From positions 1 to 60,727 of the forward strand of contig NZ_KB899298.1 of the NCBI RefSeq assembly GCF_000378145.1: a stretch of DNA of 60,727 nucleotides, in the 5' to 3' direction. Below, one piece after another: positions 8,801-17,984 of this stretch. The translations under genes and the position numbers were made by a program. The notes below the pieces were generated by a model. The model saw nothing but the letters and a program-made list of their open reading frames with translations, was not told the DNA's origin and did no database searches. Within the stretch, counting starts at the first letter, position 1, and each line of letters opens with the position of its first letter. The stretch is from Saccharibacillus kuerlensis DSM 22868 (lineage in GTDB: Bacteria; Bacillota; Bacilli; Paenibacillales; Paenibacillaceae).

Positions 8801-10258
8801 TTAAATCTGAGGGCGGCGCTTGTGATGATCCGTATGCTGCTCGAACGCATGCGAAACGCGCAGTACGGTCTGTTCGTCAAACGGCTTACCAATAATCTGC
8901 AAACCGACCGGCATTCCGTCTTCGAATCCGCAGGGAATACTGATTGCCGGAACACCAGCAAGACTGACAGGAATCGTCAGAATATCATTTAAGTACATCG
9001 TCAGTGGATCATCCGTCTGCGAGCCGATTGCAAATGCTGTCGTTGGCGCCGTTGGACCGACAATAACGTCGAATTTCTCGAATACATTGTCGAAGTCACG
9101 TTTGATCAGCGTACGGACTTTTTGAGCCTTCAAGTAGTAAGCGTCATAATAGCCCGAGCTGAGCGCGTAGGTACCCAGCATGATCCGGCGCTTCACCTCG
9201 TCGCCAAAACCTTCGCTTCTCGACTTAAGATATAGATCAAGCAGGTTGTCCGGGTTGTCGGCACGTGCGCCGTAACGCACACCGTCGAAACGTGCCAGGT
9301 TAGATGACGCTTCAGAAGAGGAAAGCAAGTAGTAAGCCGCCAGTGCATATTCCGTATGCGGCAGCGATACTTCCTCCCAGGTAGCGCCAAGTGCTTCAAG
9401 CTGTCGAATCGCAGTCATTACGGATTCTTTGACTTTCGGATCGACGCCTTCGCCCATGTACTCTTTCGGTACGGCAATACGCAGACCTTTGATGTCTCCT
9501 GTAAGTGCGGAAACATAATCTGGAATTTCGACATTTGCCGAAGTCGAATCACGATCGTCATGACCGGCAATTGCCTGCAGCACATAAGCAGAGTCTTCCA
9601 CGGTACGTGTTACCGGACCGATCTGATCGAGCGAAGAAGCGAACGCCACCAGACCGAAGCGGGAGACAAGTCCGTAAGTTGGCTTCAACCCGACTACTCC
9701 GCAGTAAGAAGCAGGCTGTCGGATTGAACCTCCGGTATCGGAACCCAGAGTGAAATAAACTTCTCCCGCAGCAACTGCAGCAGCAGATCCGCCGCTGGAG
9801 CCGCCCGGAACGCGATCCAAATTCCAAGGATTGCGTACCGGATAGAAGCTGGAATTTTCATTTGAACCGCCCATGGCGAACTCGTCCATATTCAGTTTGC
9901 CAATCGTTACGCTATCAGCTTCACGGAGTTTCTTCACTACCGTTGCGTCGTATACGGGATCGAAGCCGCGCAGGAATTGACTGGCGCAGGTTGTGCGCAG
10001 CCCTTCTGTCACAATATTATCTTTGATCCCGGCCGGTAGACCAAATAAGAGACCGCGCTCTTCGCCAGCAGCCAACTTTTGATCAAGTTTAGCAGCCGAA
10101 GCCAGAGCACCTTCTTCATCCACCGTTAAAAATGCTTTTACCTTTTCTTCGCGTTCCCCGACTTTTTGCAGGGAATCCTTGACCAAATCGGTCACGGACA
10201 GCTCTCCGGCATGCAGCCGGTTGTGAATCTCCCGAAGTCCCAAATCGAACAATGTCAC
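8801..10258 (-). CDS. gatA: Asp/Glu-tRNA amidotransferase subunit A
   Basis: 485 aa amidase-signature enzyme. The Ser-cisSer-Lys triad is visible: Lys in GIKDNIV, the cis-Ser in [11 protein letters not shown] region and the nucleophile in the [11 protein letters not shown] glycine-serine loop. It hydrolyses glutamine and channels ammonia to GatB for transamidation of Glu-tRNAGln/Asp-tRNAAsn. It is the middle gene of gatCAB, downstream of gatC. Confidence 0.98.
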   Translation of the reverse strand: MTLFDLGLREIHNRLHAGELSVTDLVKDSLQKVGEREEKVKAFLTVDEEGALASAAKLDQKLAAGEERGLLFGLPAGIKDNIVTEGLRTTCASQFLRGFDPVYDATVVKKLREADSVTIGKLNMDEFAMGGSNENSSFYPVRNPWNLDRVPGGSSGGSAAAVAAGEVYFTLGSDTGGSIRQPASYCGVVGLKPTYGLVSRFGLVAFASSLDQIGPVTRTVEDSAYVLQAIAGHDDRDSTSANVEIPDYVSALTGDIKGLRIAVPKEYMGEGVDPKVKESVMTAIRQLEALGATWEEVSLPHTEYALAAYYLLSSSEASSNLARFDGVRYGARADNPDNLLDLYLKSRSEGFGDEVKRRIMLGTYALSSGYYDAYYLKAQKVRTLIKRDFDNVFEKFDVIVGPTAPTTAFAIGSQTDDPLTMYLNDILTIPVSLAGVPAISIPCGFEDGMPVGLQIIGKPFDEQTVLRVSHAFEQHTDHHKRRPQI

Positions 10259-10302
10259 TATCGCACCTCCGCGTTGATCATTAACTCTTCACATACTTCC
10301 GG

Positions 10303-10590
10303 TCAGTCCAAAACCGCCGGTACCCGGAACTGGCCGTCTTCGTCTTCGGGTGCATTATGCAAAACCCGTTCGATCGGCAAACTTTCATGCACTTTATCTT
10401 CGCGCATCACGCTGTGCAGCGGCAGTACATGCGTGGTAGGCTCTACGCCTTCCGTATCCAGCTCGTTCAGCTTTTCGGCATACTGCAAAATAGCGCTAAG
10501 CTGTTCGGCGAACATTTCTTTTTCGTCGTCTTTTACGTTCAGCCGTGCCAGCTTGGCCACATGCTCGACCTGTTCCACCGTAATTTTCAT
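10303..10590 (-). CDS. gatC: Asp/Glu-tRNA amidotransferase subunit C
   Basis: 95 aa, typical GatC size and pattern ([52 protein letters not shown]). It is the belt-like subunit that stabilises GatA on GatB and is the first gene of the operon. Confidence 0.97.
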   Translation of the reverse strand: MKITVEQVEHVAKLARLNVKDDEKEMFAEQLSAILQYAEKLNELDTEGVEPTTHVLPLHSVMREDKVHESLPIERVLHNAPEDEDGQFRVPAVLD

Positions 10591-10645
10591 GACATACTCT
10601 CCTGTCGTTTAAAGGATTAAAGTACCGAAACTCCTCAACGTCCCC

Positions 10646-10651
10646 ATTATA
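10646..10651 (-). promoter_or_regulatory. gatCAB promoter -10
   Basis: A consensus TATAAT lies on the minus strand about 55 nt upstream of gatC. No good -35 is found at 16-18 nt, so only the -10 is supported. Confidence 0.5.
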
Positions 10652-10754
10652 GGTTAGCAACCCGCAAAAATCCAGAGGATCGCGAAGTTCCTGTAACGTG
10701 TCTCCTGCGTCATTGCAACTGCCTGACGCTTCATATACCGCAGTTCTAATAAAG

Positions 10755-10778
10755 AAAAAAGCCGGCGTATGCCGGCTT
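10755..10778 (-). terminator. Intrinsic terminator overlapping a stop codon
   Basis: Minus strand AAGCCGGC-ATAC-GCCGGCTT followed by T6. The stem begins within the stop codon of the upstream 129-aa gene. Confidence 0.88.
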
Positions 10779-11167
10779 CAGATCCATGCCCGTAAATTGA
10801 TTTTCTTAATGAACTCGGCTTGCGACATCGGCTCGGAAACCGTCTCTGCTTCCGATTCCGATTCAGACGTCTCTTCTTCGCCGTTCATAACTTGATAGAA
10901 CAGCTTCTCATTGTGTGTCGCCAGCGCATAATCGATCAGCGCGGCTCGCTCGACCTGTTCGGCCTCGAAGCGCAGCACATTTTCCTCCGGCTCAACATCT
11001 TTTTCCGTTACGAAAAAGTTGCGATTGGCCTGTGGGACTCGAACGATATAATCGAAAGCATTATCCGGATTACGATCGTAAGCAATCAAATACCCATACT
11101 CCCCCACAGGGAGGTTCTGCTCGAACACATCCGCGACGATCACAATTTTCTCTCCCAGATGAAGCAT
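10778..11167 (-). CDS. Conserved small protein of unknown function
   Basis: 129 aa, cytosolic, acidic. The N-terminal 70 residues look like a compact beta-rich domain (LHLGEKIVIVADVFEQ; GEYGYLIAYDRNPDNAFDYIVRVP), followed by a helix and a very acidic low-complexity stretch (EEETSESESEAE) and a short basic end. I do not recognise the family. The preceding GAGGGGGAGAA-type ribosome site and the terminator at the stop codon support a real single-gene unit. Confidence 0.7.
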   Translation of the reverse strand: MLHLGEKIVIVADVFEQNLPVGEYGYLIAYDRNPDNAFDYIVRVPQANRNFFVTEKDVEPEENVLRFEAEQVERAALIDYALATHNEKLFYQVMNGEEETSESESEAETVSEPMSQAEFIKKINLRAWI

Positions 11168-11396
11168 TGTTTCTCCCCCTCGGTCGTTATCTATAAAGCC
11201 CGGCCCGCCCGGACACTATCGGCTTCATGGTTCCACTTTTCATGAAAATGAATGTAATTACAAATGCTTAGCTTATATCGTACTAAAAAAAGGTTTTGCT
11301 GTCCACGCTATTGATTCCCCTTACGCAGGTTTTGTAAAAAAAATGAGATAAAGCCACCTGACAAGCACCTACAGCGTTCTTGGAATCGCCTTTTGA

Positions 11397-11654
11397 CTAA
11401 ATTCGCGGATCTCTGCCGCTGCGTATTCGGCTCAAGCGTTCATGCCAAGGCTGCTGAATTCGGTCTTCCCTCAGCTTGGTCGATTCCCAAGAACATACGA
11501 AAATCGCTTTTCTCCTGCTTTCATAAGAAGACACTTCTTCATGAACCTCTTGCTGCTTGATTTCGATTTTAACGTCCTTATTTAGTTCCAACCGCTGCTG
11601 CATAAGTTTCAGTTGTCCATTGTTCTTTTTATCAAAAGGTTCCATTCCGTCCAA
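11397..11654 (-). CDS. Small unknown protein with TTG start
   Basis: 85 aa, very polar. A strong AAGGAGGAGAT ribosome site lies 8 nt before the TTG start, which is the main reason to accept it. The middle is lysine/glutamate-rich (LNKDVKIEIKQQEVHEEV), consistent with a helix; the C-terminal third is basic. I do not recognise a homologue, and the last 30 residues could be a frame-shifted tail. It stands alone with an inverted repeat upstream. Confidence 0.45.
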   Translation of the reverse strand: MDGMEPFDKKNNGQLKLMQQRLELNKDVKIEIKQQEVHEEVSSYESRRKAIFVCSWESTKLREDRIQQPWHERLSRIRSGRDPRI

Positions 11655-11704
11655 TTTTCTATCTCCTCCTTGAATGTTTGAATAAATGTACGAGTAACTT
11701 TCAC

Positions 11705-11728
11705 TTGAATATGTAAGGGGTTATTCAA
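11705..11728. repeat. Inverted repeat TTGAATA-N10-TATTCAA, possible operator
   Basis: Perfect 7-bp arms with a 10-nt centre, about 50 nt upstream of the small TTG-start gene. Operator-like in size and position; the binding protein is unknown. Confidence 0.4.
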
Positions 11729-11762
11729 TTGCCATCCTAGTCAATAGTCTCTTCAAAAGAAC

Positions 11763-11806
11763 AAAAAAGCACACAAACCGAGAATAGTTCCTCAGCTTGC
11801 GTGCTT
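11763..11806 (-). terminator. Intrinsic terminator after the MBL hydrolase gene
   Basis: Minus strand AAGCACGCAA...TTGTGTGCTT stem with an inner CTGAG/CTCGG pairing, followed by TTTTTTG. It lies 230 nt beyond the stop codon. Confidence 0.75.
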
Positions 11807-12038
11807 CGCAGGCATTATGCACCGTATATCAATTATTCAGGCGCGTATTCAATTTCGCTTTTCGATACACGAGAATCCTCATACTTCTATATCCGATTGC
11901 AGGCATACTGGTCCGGTTCTTTATAAAGTTTCACTTGAATACAGGCTCTTGAAAATAAGTTTGCGACAGCTGTATCTTACTATCCGAATCGAATATTGTC
12001 CAGCCGCTTGGCATCTGCATTCTATATTCCGGAAAACT

Positions 12039-12671
12039 CTATAATCCGGGAACGAATGGATTGTTCGCTTTCTCGTGGCCGATTTTGGTACGCGGACCAT
12101 GACCGGGATATACAACCGTTTCATCCGGCAGCTTGTACAGCTTCATCCGAATGGAATCCACCAAGTCTCCCTGACGCCCTCCATACAGATCGGTACGTCC
12201 TACTCCTTCGCGGAACAGTACATCCCCTGCGAACAAATCCTTGCCGCATAGGAAGCTTACGCTGCCTGGAGAATGACCAGGTGTATGCAGTACTTTGAAT
12301 TCATTTCCGATCAGGCTTAGTGTCTGGCCCTCGGCTAGGGCGAATTCCGCTGGTGACGCGGTAATCGGTCCGCCCAGTTCGGTCCACTTGGCCGAACCGT
12401 TATGCTTGGGCTCAGTCAGCCAGTCCGCTTCCAGATCGTGCAAATACACCGGACATCCTTTTAGACGACGCAGTTCTTCTACGCCCCCTATGTGATCGAA
12501 ATGTGCGTGGGTCAGCAGAATGGCTTCAATATGCAGATGCTCAACCCGGCGGAGCAGCGCAGCAGGGTTCATTCCGGGATCGATAACGACCGCTTTCAAA
12601 TCATCTTCGCCCCGAAGCAGATAAGCATTGGTCTGCAGCGGACCAAGATTGAATGTCTCAACTCTCAGCAT
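12039..12671 (-). CDS. MBL-fold metallo-hydrolase (YqgX / glyoxalase II-like)
   Basis: 210 aa. Complete metal-ligand set: THAHFDH (HxHxDH), HTPGHSPGS, AGDVLF and the final GPRTKIGHE histidine. The size and compact layout match the short glyoxalase II-like group (YqgX/YcbL), which hydrolyse thioesters such as S-lactoylglutathione or, in bacillithiol users, S-lactoyl-bacillithiol; the exact substrate is not determined by sequence. The gene starts 1 nt after the end of the upstream thioredoxin-like gene, so the two are translated together. Confidence 0.88.
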   Translation of the reverse strand: MLRVETFNLGPLQTNAYLLRGEDDLKAVVIDPGMNPAALLRRVEHLHIEAILLTHAHFDHIGGVEELRRLKGCPVYLHDLEADWLTEPKHNGSAKWTELGGPITASPAEFALAEGQTLSLIGNEFKVLHTPGHSPGSVSFLCGKDLFAGDVLFREGVGRTDLYGGRQGDLVDSIRMKLYKLPDETVVYPGHGPRTKIGHEKANNPFVPGL

Positions 12672-12672
12672 C

Positions 12673-13242
12673 TTACACCCCCGACAGAAGCGTACGCAGT
12701 TCGTGCACGATCACTTCATGGATCGACGTGCCTTCGCCGTAACGCTCCATCATTTGTTCGCGAACGACCTTCATATTGTCGGCATAATCGGGTGCCTCGC
12801 GGTCCGGATTTTCTGTCTTAAACTTACGCATCAGTTCCTGTACCTTCTCGGGACGCGGTCCCCATTGAAGCAGTGGTTCGCCTTCCGCATCTGCAAAAAT
12901 AACGATAGGTACGGAACGGCCGCCCATAGTCAGATATTCATCCATTAAGTCAAAATTTTCTTCCAAAATCATCACGTCGACCGGGATTTCTGCCGCTTCC
13001 AATACCCGAAATACGACAGGGACGTTGCGCACGACATCGCCGCACCAGTCGGCAGCCAGAATCACAGCTCTCAGATCTTCACGCGAACGCAATCCTTCAA
13101 AAAACAACCGATCCTCTTCCTTCTTCCAGGTAAAGTCTCGATAACCGGTCTCGAACGTTTCTTTATTTTTCTGCATGGAATCGATGAACCCCTGCGGACT
13201 CAATCCGGTTCCAAAACGAGATCTTAAATTGGATTTGCTCAT
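12673..13242 (-). CDS. Thioredoxin-fold family protein with a single active-site Cys
   Basis: 189 aa. The thioredoxin fold is suggested by the beta strand RAVILAADWCGDVVRNVPV and the cis-proline region GGRSVPIVIF. The classical WCxxC motif reads WCGDV, so only the first cysteine is present; it cannot act as an ordinary disulfide reductase and may have a monothiol role. This type (thioredoxin_9-like) is known in Bacillales with unknown function. It is transcribed together with the MBL hydrolase. Confidence 0.8.
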   Translation of the reverse strand: MSKSNLRSRFGTGLSPQGFIDSMQKNKETFETGYRDFTWKKEEDRLFFEGLRSREDLRAVILAADWCGDVVRNVPVVFRVLEAAEIPVDVMILEENFDLMDEYLTMGGRSVPIVIFADAEGEPLLQWGPRPEKVQELMRKFKTENPDREAPDYADNMKVVREQMMERYGEGTSIHEVIVHELRTLLSGV

Positions 13243-13294
13243 TGTGTCTCCTCTTTTCTCAGTAAGTGAAGCAGCCGGTATCCGTAGGACCCGA

Positions 13295-13909
13295 TTAAGC
13301 TCTGCTTTTTTTGCGACGTGTCAGCACTGTCTTCACAACCAGATAAACGATCAGAAGACCCGCGGCAGTCAGAACGATCGGTATAATGTAAGGTGCTGCC
13401 ACCTCGTCGATCCGCTCCCATTGACTGCCCAATTGATAGCCGAGGGAAATGAACAGAATCGACCATGGAATAACAGCGAGTGTCGTCAGCCAGGTAAAGC
13501 GCCACGTCGACATCTTGGCCAGACCCGCCGGAATCGATATTGCATGGCGGACGACGGGAATAAATCGGCCGCTGAAGATGATACCTGTTCCGTATTTATT
13601 AAACCATTTCTCGGCGTGATCAATATGCGATTCCTTGATGAAAATGTATTTGCCGAACTTGTTCAATACCGGACGGCCGCCGTAACGACTGATCCAGTAG
13701 ATGAAAAGCTGGGCGAACACGCCGCCGATTGTACCGAACAAAACAGCTCCCCAGAAGTTGATGTCTCCCAAGTAAACCAAATATCCGCCGTACGCCAACA
13801 CAATCTCGCTGGGAATTACTTCAACCATTAAACCGATCATGATTCCGAAGTAACCCAATCCTTGAATCCATTGAAACAACTGCGATACGACATCCGAAAT
13901 AAAGCCCAC
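13295..13909 (-). CDS. DedA family membrane protein
   Basis: 204 aa, about five membrane segments. The family motif GRFIPVVRH and the acidic membrane residues of VEVIPSEIVL are present. DedA proteins are lipid scramblases or transporters, including undecaprenyl-phosphate recyclers; which lipid this copy handles cannot be told. ATG with GAGGGGAAA-type ribosome site. Confidence 0.9.
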   Translation of the reverse strand: MGFISDVVSQLFQWIQGLGYFGIMIGLMVEVIPSEIVLAYGGYLVYLGDINFWGAVLFGTIGGVFAQLFIYWISRYGGRPVLNKFGKYIFIKESHIDHAEKWFNKYGTGIIFSGRFIPVVRHAISIPAGLAKMSTWRFTWLTTLAVIPWSILFISLGYQLGSQWERIDEVAAPYIIPIVLTAAGLLIVYLVVKTVLTRRKKSRA

Positions 13910-13954
13910 TGTTTCCCCTCTTTCCTATACCTGTTTTATTTTATTGAAGCGCAG

Positions 13955-15175
13955 TTAAACCTGTGAAGAAGACGGAAGACGATCGCGAAGCGCATTTTCC
14001 AAATAGGGCGAAGCGCCCAAGAAATTGCGGAACGCTTCATATTCCTGCCATAAAGCCTTCGTATCCTGACCATTTGACTTGACCGCACGAATCAGAATGT
14101 TTTTTGGCGTATGCTCCATATCGATAAATTCGAGCAGCTGCGTTTTATAACCGACAATATCAAGCAGCTTGGCACGGATTGCATCGGTAGCCAGTGCGGA
14201 AAAACGCTCCTTCAAAATACCGTGCGAAAGCAGCGGCTCCAGTACGTCATTTTGCACCTGCGAGAACATTTCATGCTGACAGCACGGAACGGATAAAATC
14301 GCCGAAGCCCCCCAACGCACCGCTTTCTCTAATGCAGCGTCAGTCGCCGTGTCGCAGGCATGAAGAGTAATGACCATATCGACGGCACTGAATTCGTCAT
14401 AGTCCGCGATATCCCCAATCCGGAAGTGCAGGCCTTTGTAATCCAGCGTACGAGCGAGCGATTCGCAATGTTCGATCACATCTGCCTTAAGATCAAGACC
14501 CACGACGTTCAGCTCAAATCCTTCTTGAACAGCTAAATAATGATACAACGCAAACGTCAAATACGACTTACCGCAGCCAAAATCAACGATCGTCAGCTTT
14601 CTCTCTTTCGGCAGCGCAGGCAAAATGTCACGTACCATCTCGAGGAAACGGTTGATCTGGCGGAACTTATCGTATTTGGCTGCGAGCACGCGTCCTTTGT
14701 CATTCATAACGCCAAGCTCCACCAAGAACGAGATCGGCTCGCCTTCTTCCAAGACATAGGTTTTCTTACGGTTATGCGAGAGATCCGGCCCTTGTTTCTT
14801 GGTTGGCGGCTTCTTTAAGATGGCTGTTTTCCCTTTTTTGCTGACCAGCACCTGATAGTCCGCTTCTAGTGTACAGAACAACCCTTGGCGCATATCGTCT
14901 TCCAGCAGCTTCGCAATTTGTGCCTGTGCTTCTTTCGGACTCAGATTGTCATGCGTAACTTTTTTTTCATAATAATAAGCAAGCTGATAATGCAGCTCAT
15001 TCCTCAACATGACCGGTTTCACAGCGACTTTGCCGTAAATTTCGCTGTCTTTGCGCCGGGGCTGGCTGATGGTCGCCGTAATCAGTTGGTCTTCCTTCAT
15101 TACGGCATCCAACAGTTCATTAATATTTTGCATAAGGTGGATCTCATCCTCTCGAAGTTGTCCTCTGGGTGTCAT
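13955..15175 (-). CDS. SAM-dependent methyltransferase (Methyltransf_32 type)
   Basis: 406 aa. The C-terminal half is a class I methyltransferase: motif I VDFGCGKSYLTFALYHY, an acidic strand ending VVGLDLK, and the catalytic-side stretch ITLHACDTATD plus the characteristic PCCQHE. The N-terminal 150 residues are an extra domain, possibly RNA-binding. Function in the cell is unknown; relatives are annotated as RNA or protein methyltransferases. The ATG at 15175 overlaps the upstream stop codon (ATGA), suggesting coupling; an internal ATG at 15133 is an alternative start. Confidence 0.8.
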   Translation of the reverse strand: MTPRGQLREDEIHLMQNINELLDAVMKEDQLITATISQPRRKDSEIYGKVAVKPVMLRNELHYQLAYYYEKKVTHDNLSPKEAQAQIAKLLEDDMRQGLFCTLEADYQVLVSKKGKTAILKKPPTKKQGPDLSHNRKKTYVLEEGEPISFLVELGVMNDKGRVLAAKYDKFRQINRFLEMVRDILPALPKERKLTIVDFGCGKSYLTFALYHYLAVQEGFELNVVGLDLKADVIEHCESLARTLDYKGLHFRIGDIADYDEFSAVDMVITLHACDTATDAALEKAVRWGASAILSVPCCQHEMFSQVQNDVLEPLLSHGILKERFSALATDAIRAKLLDIVGYKTQLLEFIDMEHTPKNILIRAVKSNGQDTKALWQEYEAFRNFLGASPYLENALRDRLPSSSQV

Positions 15176-15828
15176 TCGTCCTGAAGCGCCTCAATGCCTT
15201 CTTCAAGATCCAATCGACTTAAGCCTCCGCTCCGCAGCTGCTCGTCATCGAGGGCTGCTAGTCGGGCATAAAACATACGGCCTTCTTCAAGCGCATTCTC
15301 GTCGTCTATCGGACTGGCATTCAGCATTCGAAACATCGCGTCTTCCGCTTGTATGTATCGTCCTTCGCGTTCTTCATACAGCATAACCAATTTCTCCGCT
15401 TCGGCGGGCAGTCGATAACGTTCGAGCTGTGCAGTCAATTCACTAATTCGCTGTGGATAATCGACCAGCTCGCGGCTGCCGCCGTTAAGCGCTGCATACA
15501 GATATAAATGAAGCGCCTTGATCCGGACTGATGCGGCTTCCTGTTCCTCGCCCATGTTCTCGCGTATTTCTCCGTTCTCCTGCAGCATGCGTGCAACAAG
15601 CTGAAGACTTTCTGCATCGACACCTCCACGCTGCTGAAATAACAGGATCAGTTCTTCAGGCGGCAGGGAGCGCAGCATCCGCTCGCTCATCCGGAAGTTT
15701 CTCTTAAGAAGGCCGTCAAGCTTCTCAAGCGCCTGTTCATTTTTATGCTCTCTGCGTAGGCCCATCATGGAACCTACGGCCTCAGTCATTTCCTCGATCA
15801 TACGCATCAAGTAATCTTTTCTCAGCAA
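15172..15828 (-). CDS. DUF6483-like helical protein
   Basis: 218 aa, all-helical, acidic. The start LRKDYLMRMIEEMTEAVGSMMGLRREHK is typical of a Firmicutes family of unknown function (DUF6483, from memory). TPR-like helices follow. The TTG at 15828 is chosen because AAAGGCGGG precedes it; the longer ATG version (15882) would overlap the end of the upstream hydrolase gene and has no ribosome site. The stop overlaps the methyltransferase start by ATGA. Confidence 0.65.
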   Translation of the reverse strand: MLRKDYLMRMIEEMTEAVGSMMGLRREHKNEQALEKLDGLLKRNFRMSERMLRSLPPEELILLFQQRGGVDAESLQLVARMLQENGEIRENMGEEQEAASVRIKALHLYLYAALNGGSRELVDYPQRISELTAQLERYRLPAEAEKLVMLYEEREGRYIQAEDAMFRMLNASPIDDENALEEGRMFYARLAALDDEQLRSGGLSRLDLEEGIEALQDE

Positions 15829-15856
15829 TGGAATCCCGCCTTTACTGTCGGTACAT

Positions 15857-16642
15857 TTACAGCCTTTCAACGAAAGAAGCAATATGACGGGCCAGTTCCT
15901 GCGGTGCTTCGAATAAACTCATGTGACCCGCACCTTCAATCACATGTTTCACGGTATGGGCGTTTTCCGCTGCAAATGCTTTTTGCGGCGGTGCAATTCC
16001 GTCTTCGTCGCCGGCAATCAGCAGTACGGGCAGTTCCAGTTCCCGGATAATATGGCTTCGATCCGGACGTTCGCGCATAGCTAGAGCTGCACCGGCAGCA
16101 CCTTCAGGTTTTGTGGCAAAACCGATTCCCATAACCCGCTCCAGTTCCGGTTTCATCCATTTTGCATTATCCGGCGCAAACCAATTCGGTGCTGACTGCT
16201 CTACAAACGGACGGACCCCTTCGCGCATTACCCGCTCAGCCACCGCCGTTCGCTTCTCTTTACCCGCTTCATCGTCGGGCAGAGGCATCGAGTGAACAAG
16301 TCCCAACGCCAGCAGCCGCTCAGGATAACGCTCCGCAAAAGACAAAGCCGTATATCCGCCCATTGAATGCCCTAATATTACCGCACGCTCGATACCAAGC
16401 GAATCCAACAGCTGCAGCACATTATCGGCCAGCTGTTCGATCGTATAAGGTCCCGACGGTGCTTCGGATTCGCCATGACCGAGCAAATCCGGAACAATGC
16501 AGCGGAAGTGTCCTTCCAGCAGAGGCACAACCCGCTCCCAATAATCGGCACTGCCCACAAAACCATGCAGCAGCAGCAATGCCGGTCCTTCTCCTCGGTC
16601 CACATAACGAATCGGCAGGCCTTCCTGACTTCGTCTCTCCAT
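15857..16642 (-). CDS. Alpha/beta-hydrolase fold protein
   Basis: 261 aa. Oxyanion region LLLHGFVGSADYW, nucleophile elbow GHSMGG, acid in AGDEDGIAPP and base in GAGHMSLFEAP complete the Ser-Asp-His triad. The length and cap region match small esterases or MenH/BioH-like hydrolases, but the substrate is open. It is 34 nt downstream of yyaC on the same strand. Confidence 0.85.
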   Translation of the reverse strand: MERRSQEGLPIRYVDRGEGPALLLLHGFVGSADYWERVVPLLEGHFRCIVPDLLGHGESEAPSGPYTIEQLADNVLQLLDSLGIERAVILGHSMGGYTALSFAERYPERLLALGLVHSMPLPDDEAGKEKRTAVAERVMREGVRPFVEQSAPNWFAPDNAKWMKPELERVMGIGFATKPEGAAGAALAMRERPDRSHIIRELELPVLLIAGDEDGIAPPQKAFAAENAHTVKHVIEGAGHMSLFEAPQELARHIASFVERL

Positions 16643-16677
16643 ATCTCAGCTTTCCTCCCTTATCTGTTGTCGGTATT

Positions 16678-17232
16678 TTATACCACTCCGCCTGGCGCTT
16701 GCATTCCAAATGCTTCTTCCACGGCGGAAATTGTTCGATCGGTCAACTGCAGGACAAGCTGCAGCGATGCGGTCTGAAGCGATTGATAAGGCTTAGGTCC
16801 ATGAACATTGACCACTGCCGCTACACTATAATCGCCAACCGGGGCAAAATCACTTTTCATGGAACCAGCAGGGGTCAATGGTGCACGCCGTGCAAGAATT
16901 TTTCCTACTGAACCGGGTTTCCCCAAGCAAGCGTCGAACGCTACTATGGTCAACTTTTTGGGAATAGAGGAGACAATATGCTCCAGATTGGCAGCATCGC
17001 ACGGCTCTTCCAATGTACCTGCAACATTTGGAAATCCCAACGCCTTCAGTCGACTGCCGACCAGCGGCCCAAATGCATCTCCACTGGAACGATCCGTTCC
17101 AATACATAGAAAAAACAGTTCTTCCAGACGAAAATGCAGTGCCATCTCGGCAAAAAGTGCTTCGAGGCTGGCAAAGCGATCTTCACGCCTGCCGTCATCC
17201 ATCTTCGCCCATATTGATTCGCTGATACTCAA
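16678..17232 (-). CDS. yyaC: YyaC-type spore protease-like protein
   Basis: 184 aa. The diagnostic segment FFLCIGTDRSSGDAFGPLVGSRL and later VAFDACLGKPGSVG match YyaC, a sporulation-specific protein related to the germination protease GPR and hydrogenase-maturation proteases. In B. subtilis it is made in the forespore; its substrate is unknown. Its presence marks a spore former. Confidence 0.85.
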   Translation of the reverse strand: MSISESIWAKMDDGRREDRFASLEALFAEMALHFRLEELFFLCIGTDRSSGDAFGPLVGSRLKALGFPNVAGTLEEPCDAANLEHIVSSIPKKLTIVAFDACLGKPGSVGKILARRAPLTPAGSMKSDFAPVGDYSVAAVVNVHGPKPYQSLQTASLQLVLQLTDRTISAVEEAFGMQAPGGVV

Positions 17233-17319
17233 TGTGTGCCTTCACCTCTCCAATCCGGCTGGACCTGCGCCAGCTTCCATCAAAGGATTACTTTTTGCAT
17301 ATACGCATTAGTCTTCTCG

Positions 17320-17349
17320 ATTTTATCGTACTTATAGGGTATTCTGCAA
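17320..17349 (-). promoter_or_regulatory. Candidate promoter for yyaC and downstream genes
   Basis: Minus strand TTGCAG, an 18-nt spacer, TAAAAT. It looks sigma-A-like; a forespore sigma site cannot be excluded by eye. Confidence 0.4.
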
Positions 17350-17378
17350 AAAAAGGTGAGCCTGGAACCGGATCGTGA

Positions 17379-17384
17379 TACAAT
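17379..17384 (+). promoter_or_regulatory. Extended -10 promoter for the DUF1128 gene
   Basis: TGATACAAT contains a TGn-extended -10 (TACAAT) about 110 nt upstream of the start codon; no strong -35 is seen. Confidence 0.45.
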
Positions 17385-17493
17385 AAAGACACGTGAGCCG
17401 TCGAACACCGCTCTTCGGGTCAAGCATTGGACTTGGCAGAAAGGCTGTACGTTTGCGGACGGAACTTGTTTGCCGGAAGGAGAGTACTTACAC

Positions 17494-17718
17494 ATGGATT
17501 TGTCTAACAAAACCCAAGAAAATGTCGAGCTTATGATTGAAGCAATCAAAAACAAGCTTCGAATGGCTTCCGGAGCAGCAATGCAGTCTTCCTCATTCTC
17601 AGTCGACCAATACGACGACATTCTTGATATCTATCATCTTGTGATGAGCAAGCCTACCCTTAGCATTTCTGAAGTCGAAGCGGTTGCTTCGGAGTTTGGA
17701 CGTTTGCGCCGGAAGTAA
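17494..17718 (+). CDS. DUF1128 family protein (YfkL-like)
   Basis: 74 aa. MDLSNKTQENVELMIEAIKNKL followed by the SVDQYDDILDIYHLV stretch is characteristic of DUF1128, a small helical cytosolic family of Bacillales with no known role. The ATG is preceded by GGAAGGAG; the reading frame is open upstream but has no ribosome site. Confidence 0.9.
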   Translation: MDLSNKTQENVELMIEAIKNKLRMASGAAMQSSSFSVDQYDDILDIYHLVMSKPTLSISEVEAVASEFGRLRRK

Positions 17719-17884
17719 GCTTGAAATTGTCGTATATTCTGGTTGGGACTTACACACCGTAGAAAAAGCATTTTCTTTACCAATTCCGGCTTTCTGTGCT
17801 CTTTACTGAGCCAAAGGCCGGTTTTTTGTTTTGCAAACTGCGAATCGCAGGGCTGCTCTTCATCTACAGCTGTCCTTCTTGTCT

Positions 17885-17910
17885 GTTTCAGCAGGAAAGG
17901 GGGCGTTTAT
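17885..17910 (+). promoter_or_regulatory. Candidate sigma-B-type promoter for the GlsB/YeaQ-like gene
   Basis: GTTTCA, a 14-nt spacer, GTTTAT. The -35 and spacing fit sigma-B (GTTTAA-N12-15-GGGTAT); the -10 matches only in four positions. The same layout recurs before rsbV. Confidence 0.3.
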
Positions 17911-17984
17911 ATAGCAATTAAGAGTGGTTGCGCAGCCTACTGGGCCATTGCGTACTCGGAAAGCCTGGAATGGAGGTGAGCCGG

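Larger units (their letters stand above)
11655..12038. other. Intergenic region, no gene seen
   Basis: This 384-nt stretch holds an inverted repeat (11705-11728) and the terminator of the leftward MBL-hydrolase unit (11763-11806). Positions 11807-12038 are AT-rich with no convincing gene, ribosome site or stable hairpin. The 13-mer TTTCACTTGAATA occurs twice (about 11699 and 11930). Confidence 0.5.
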
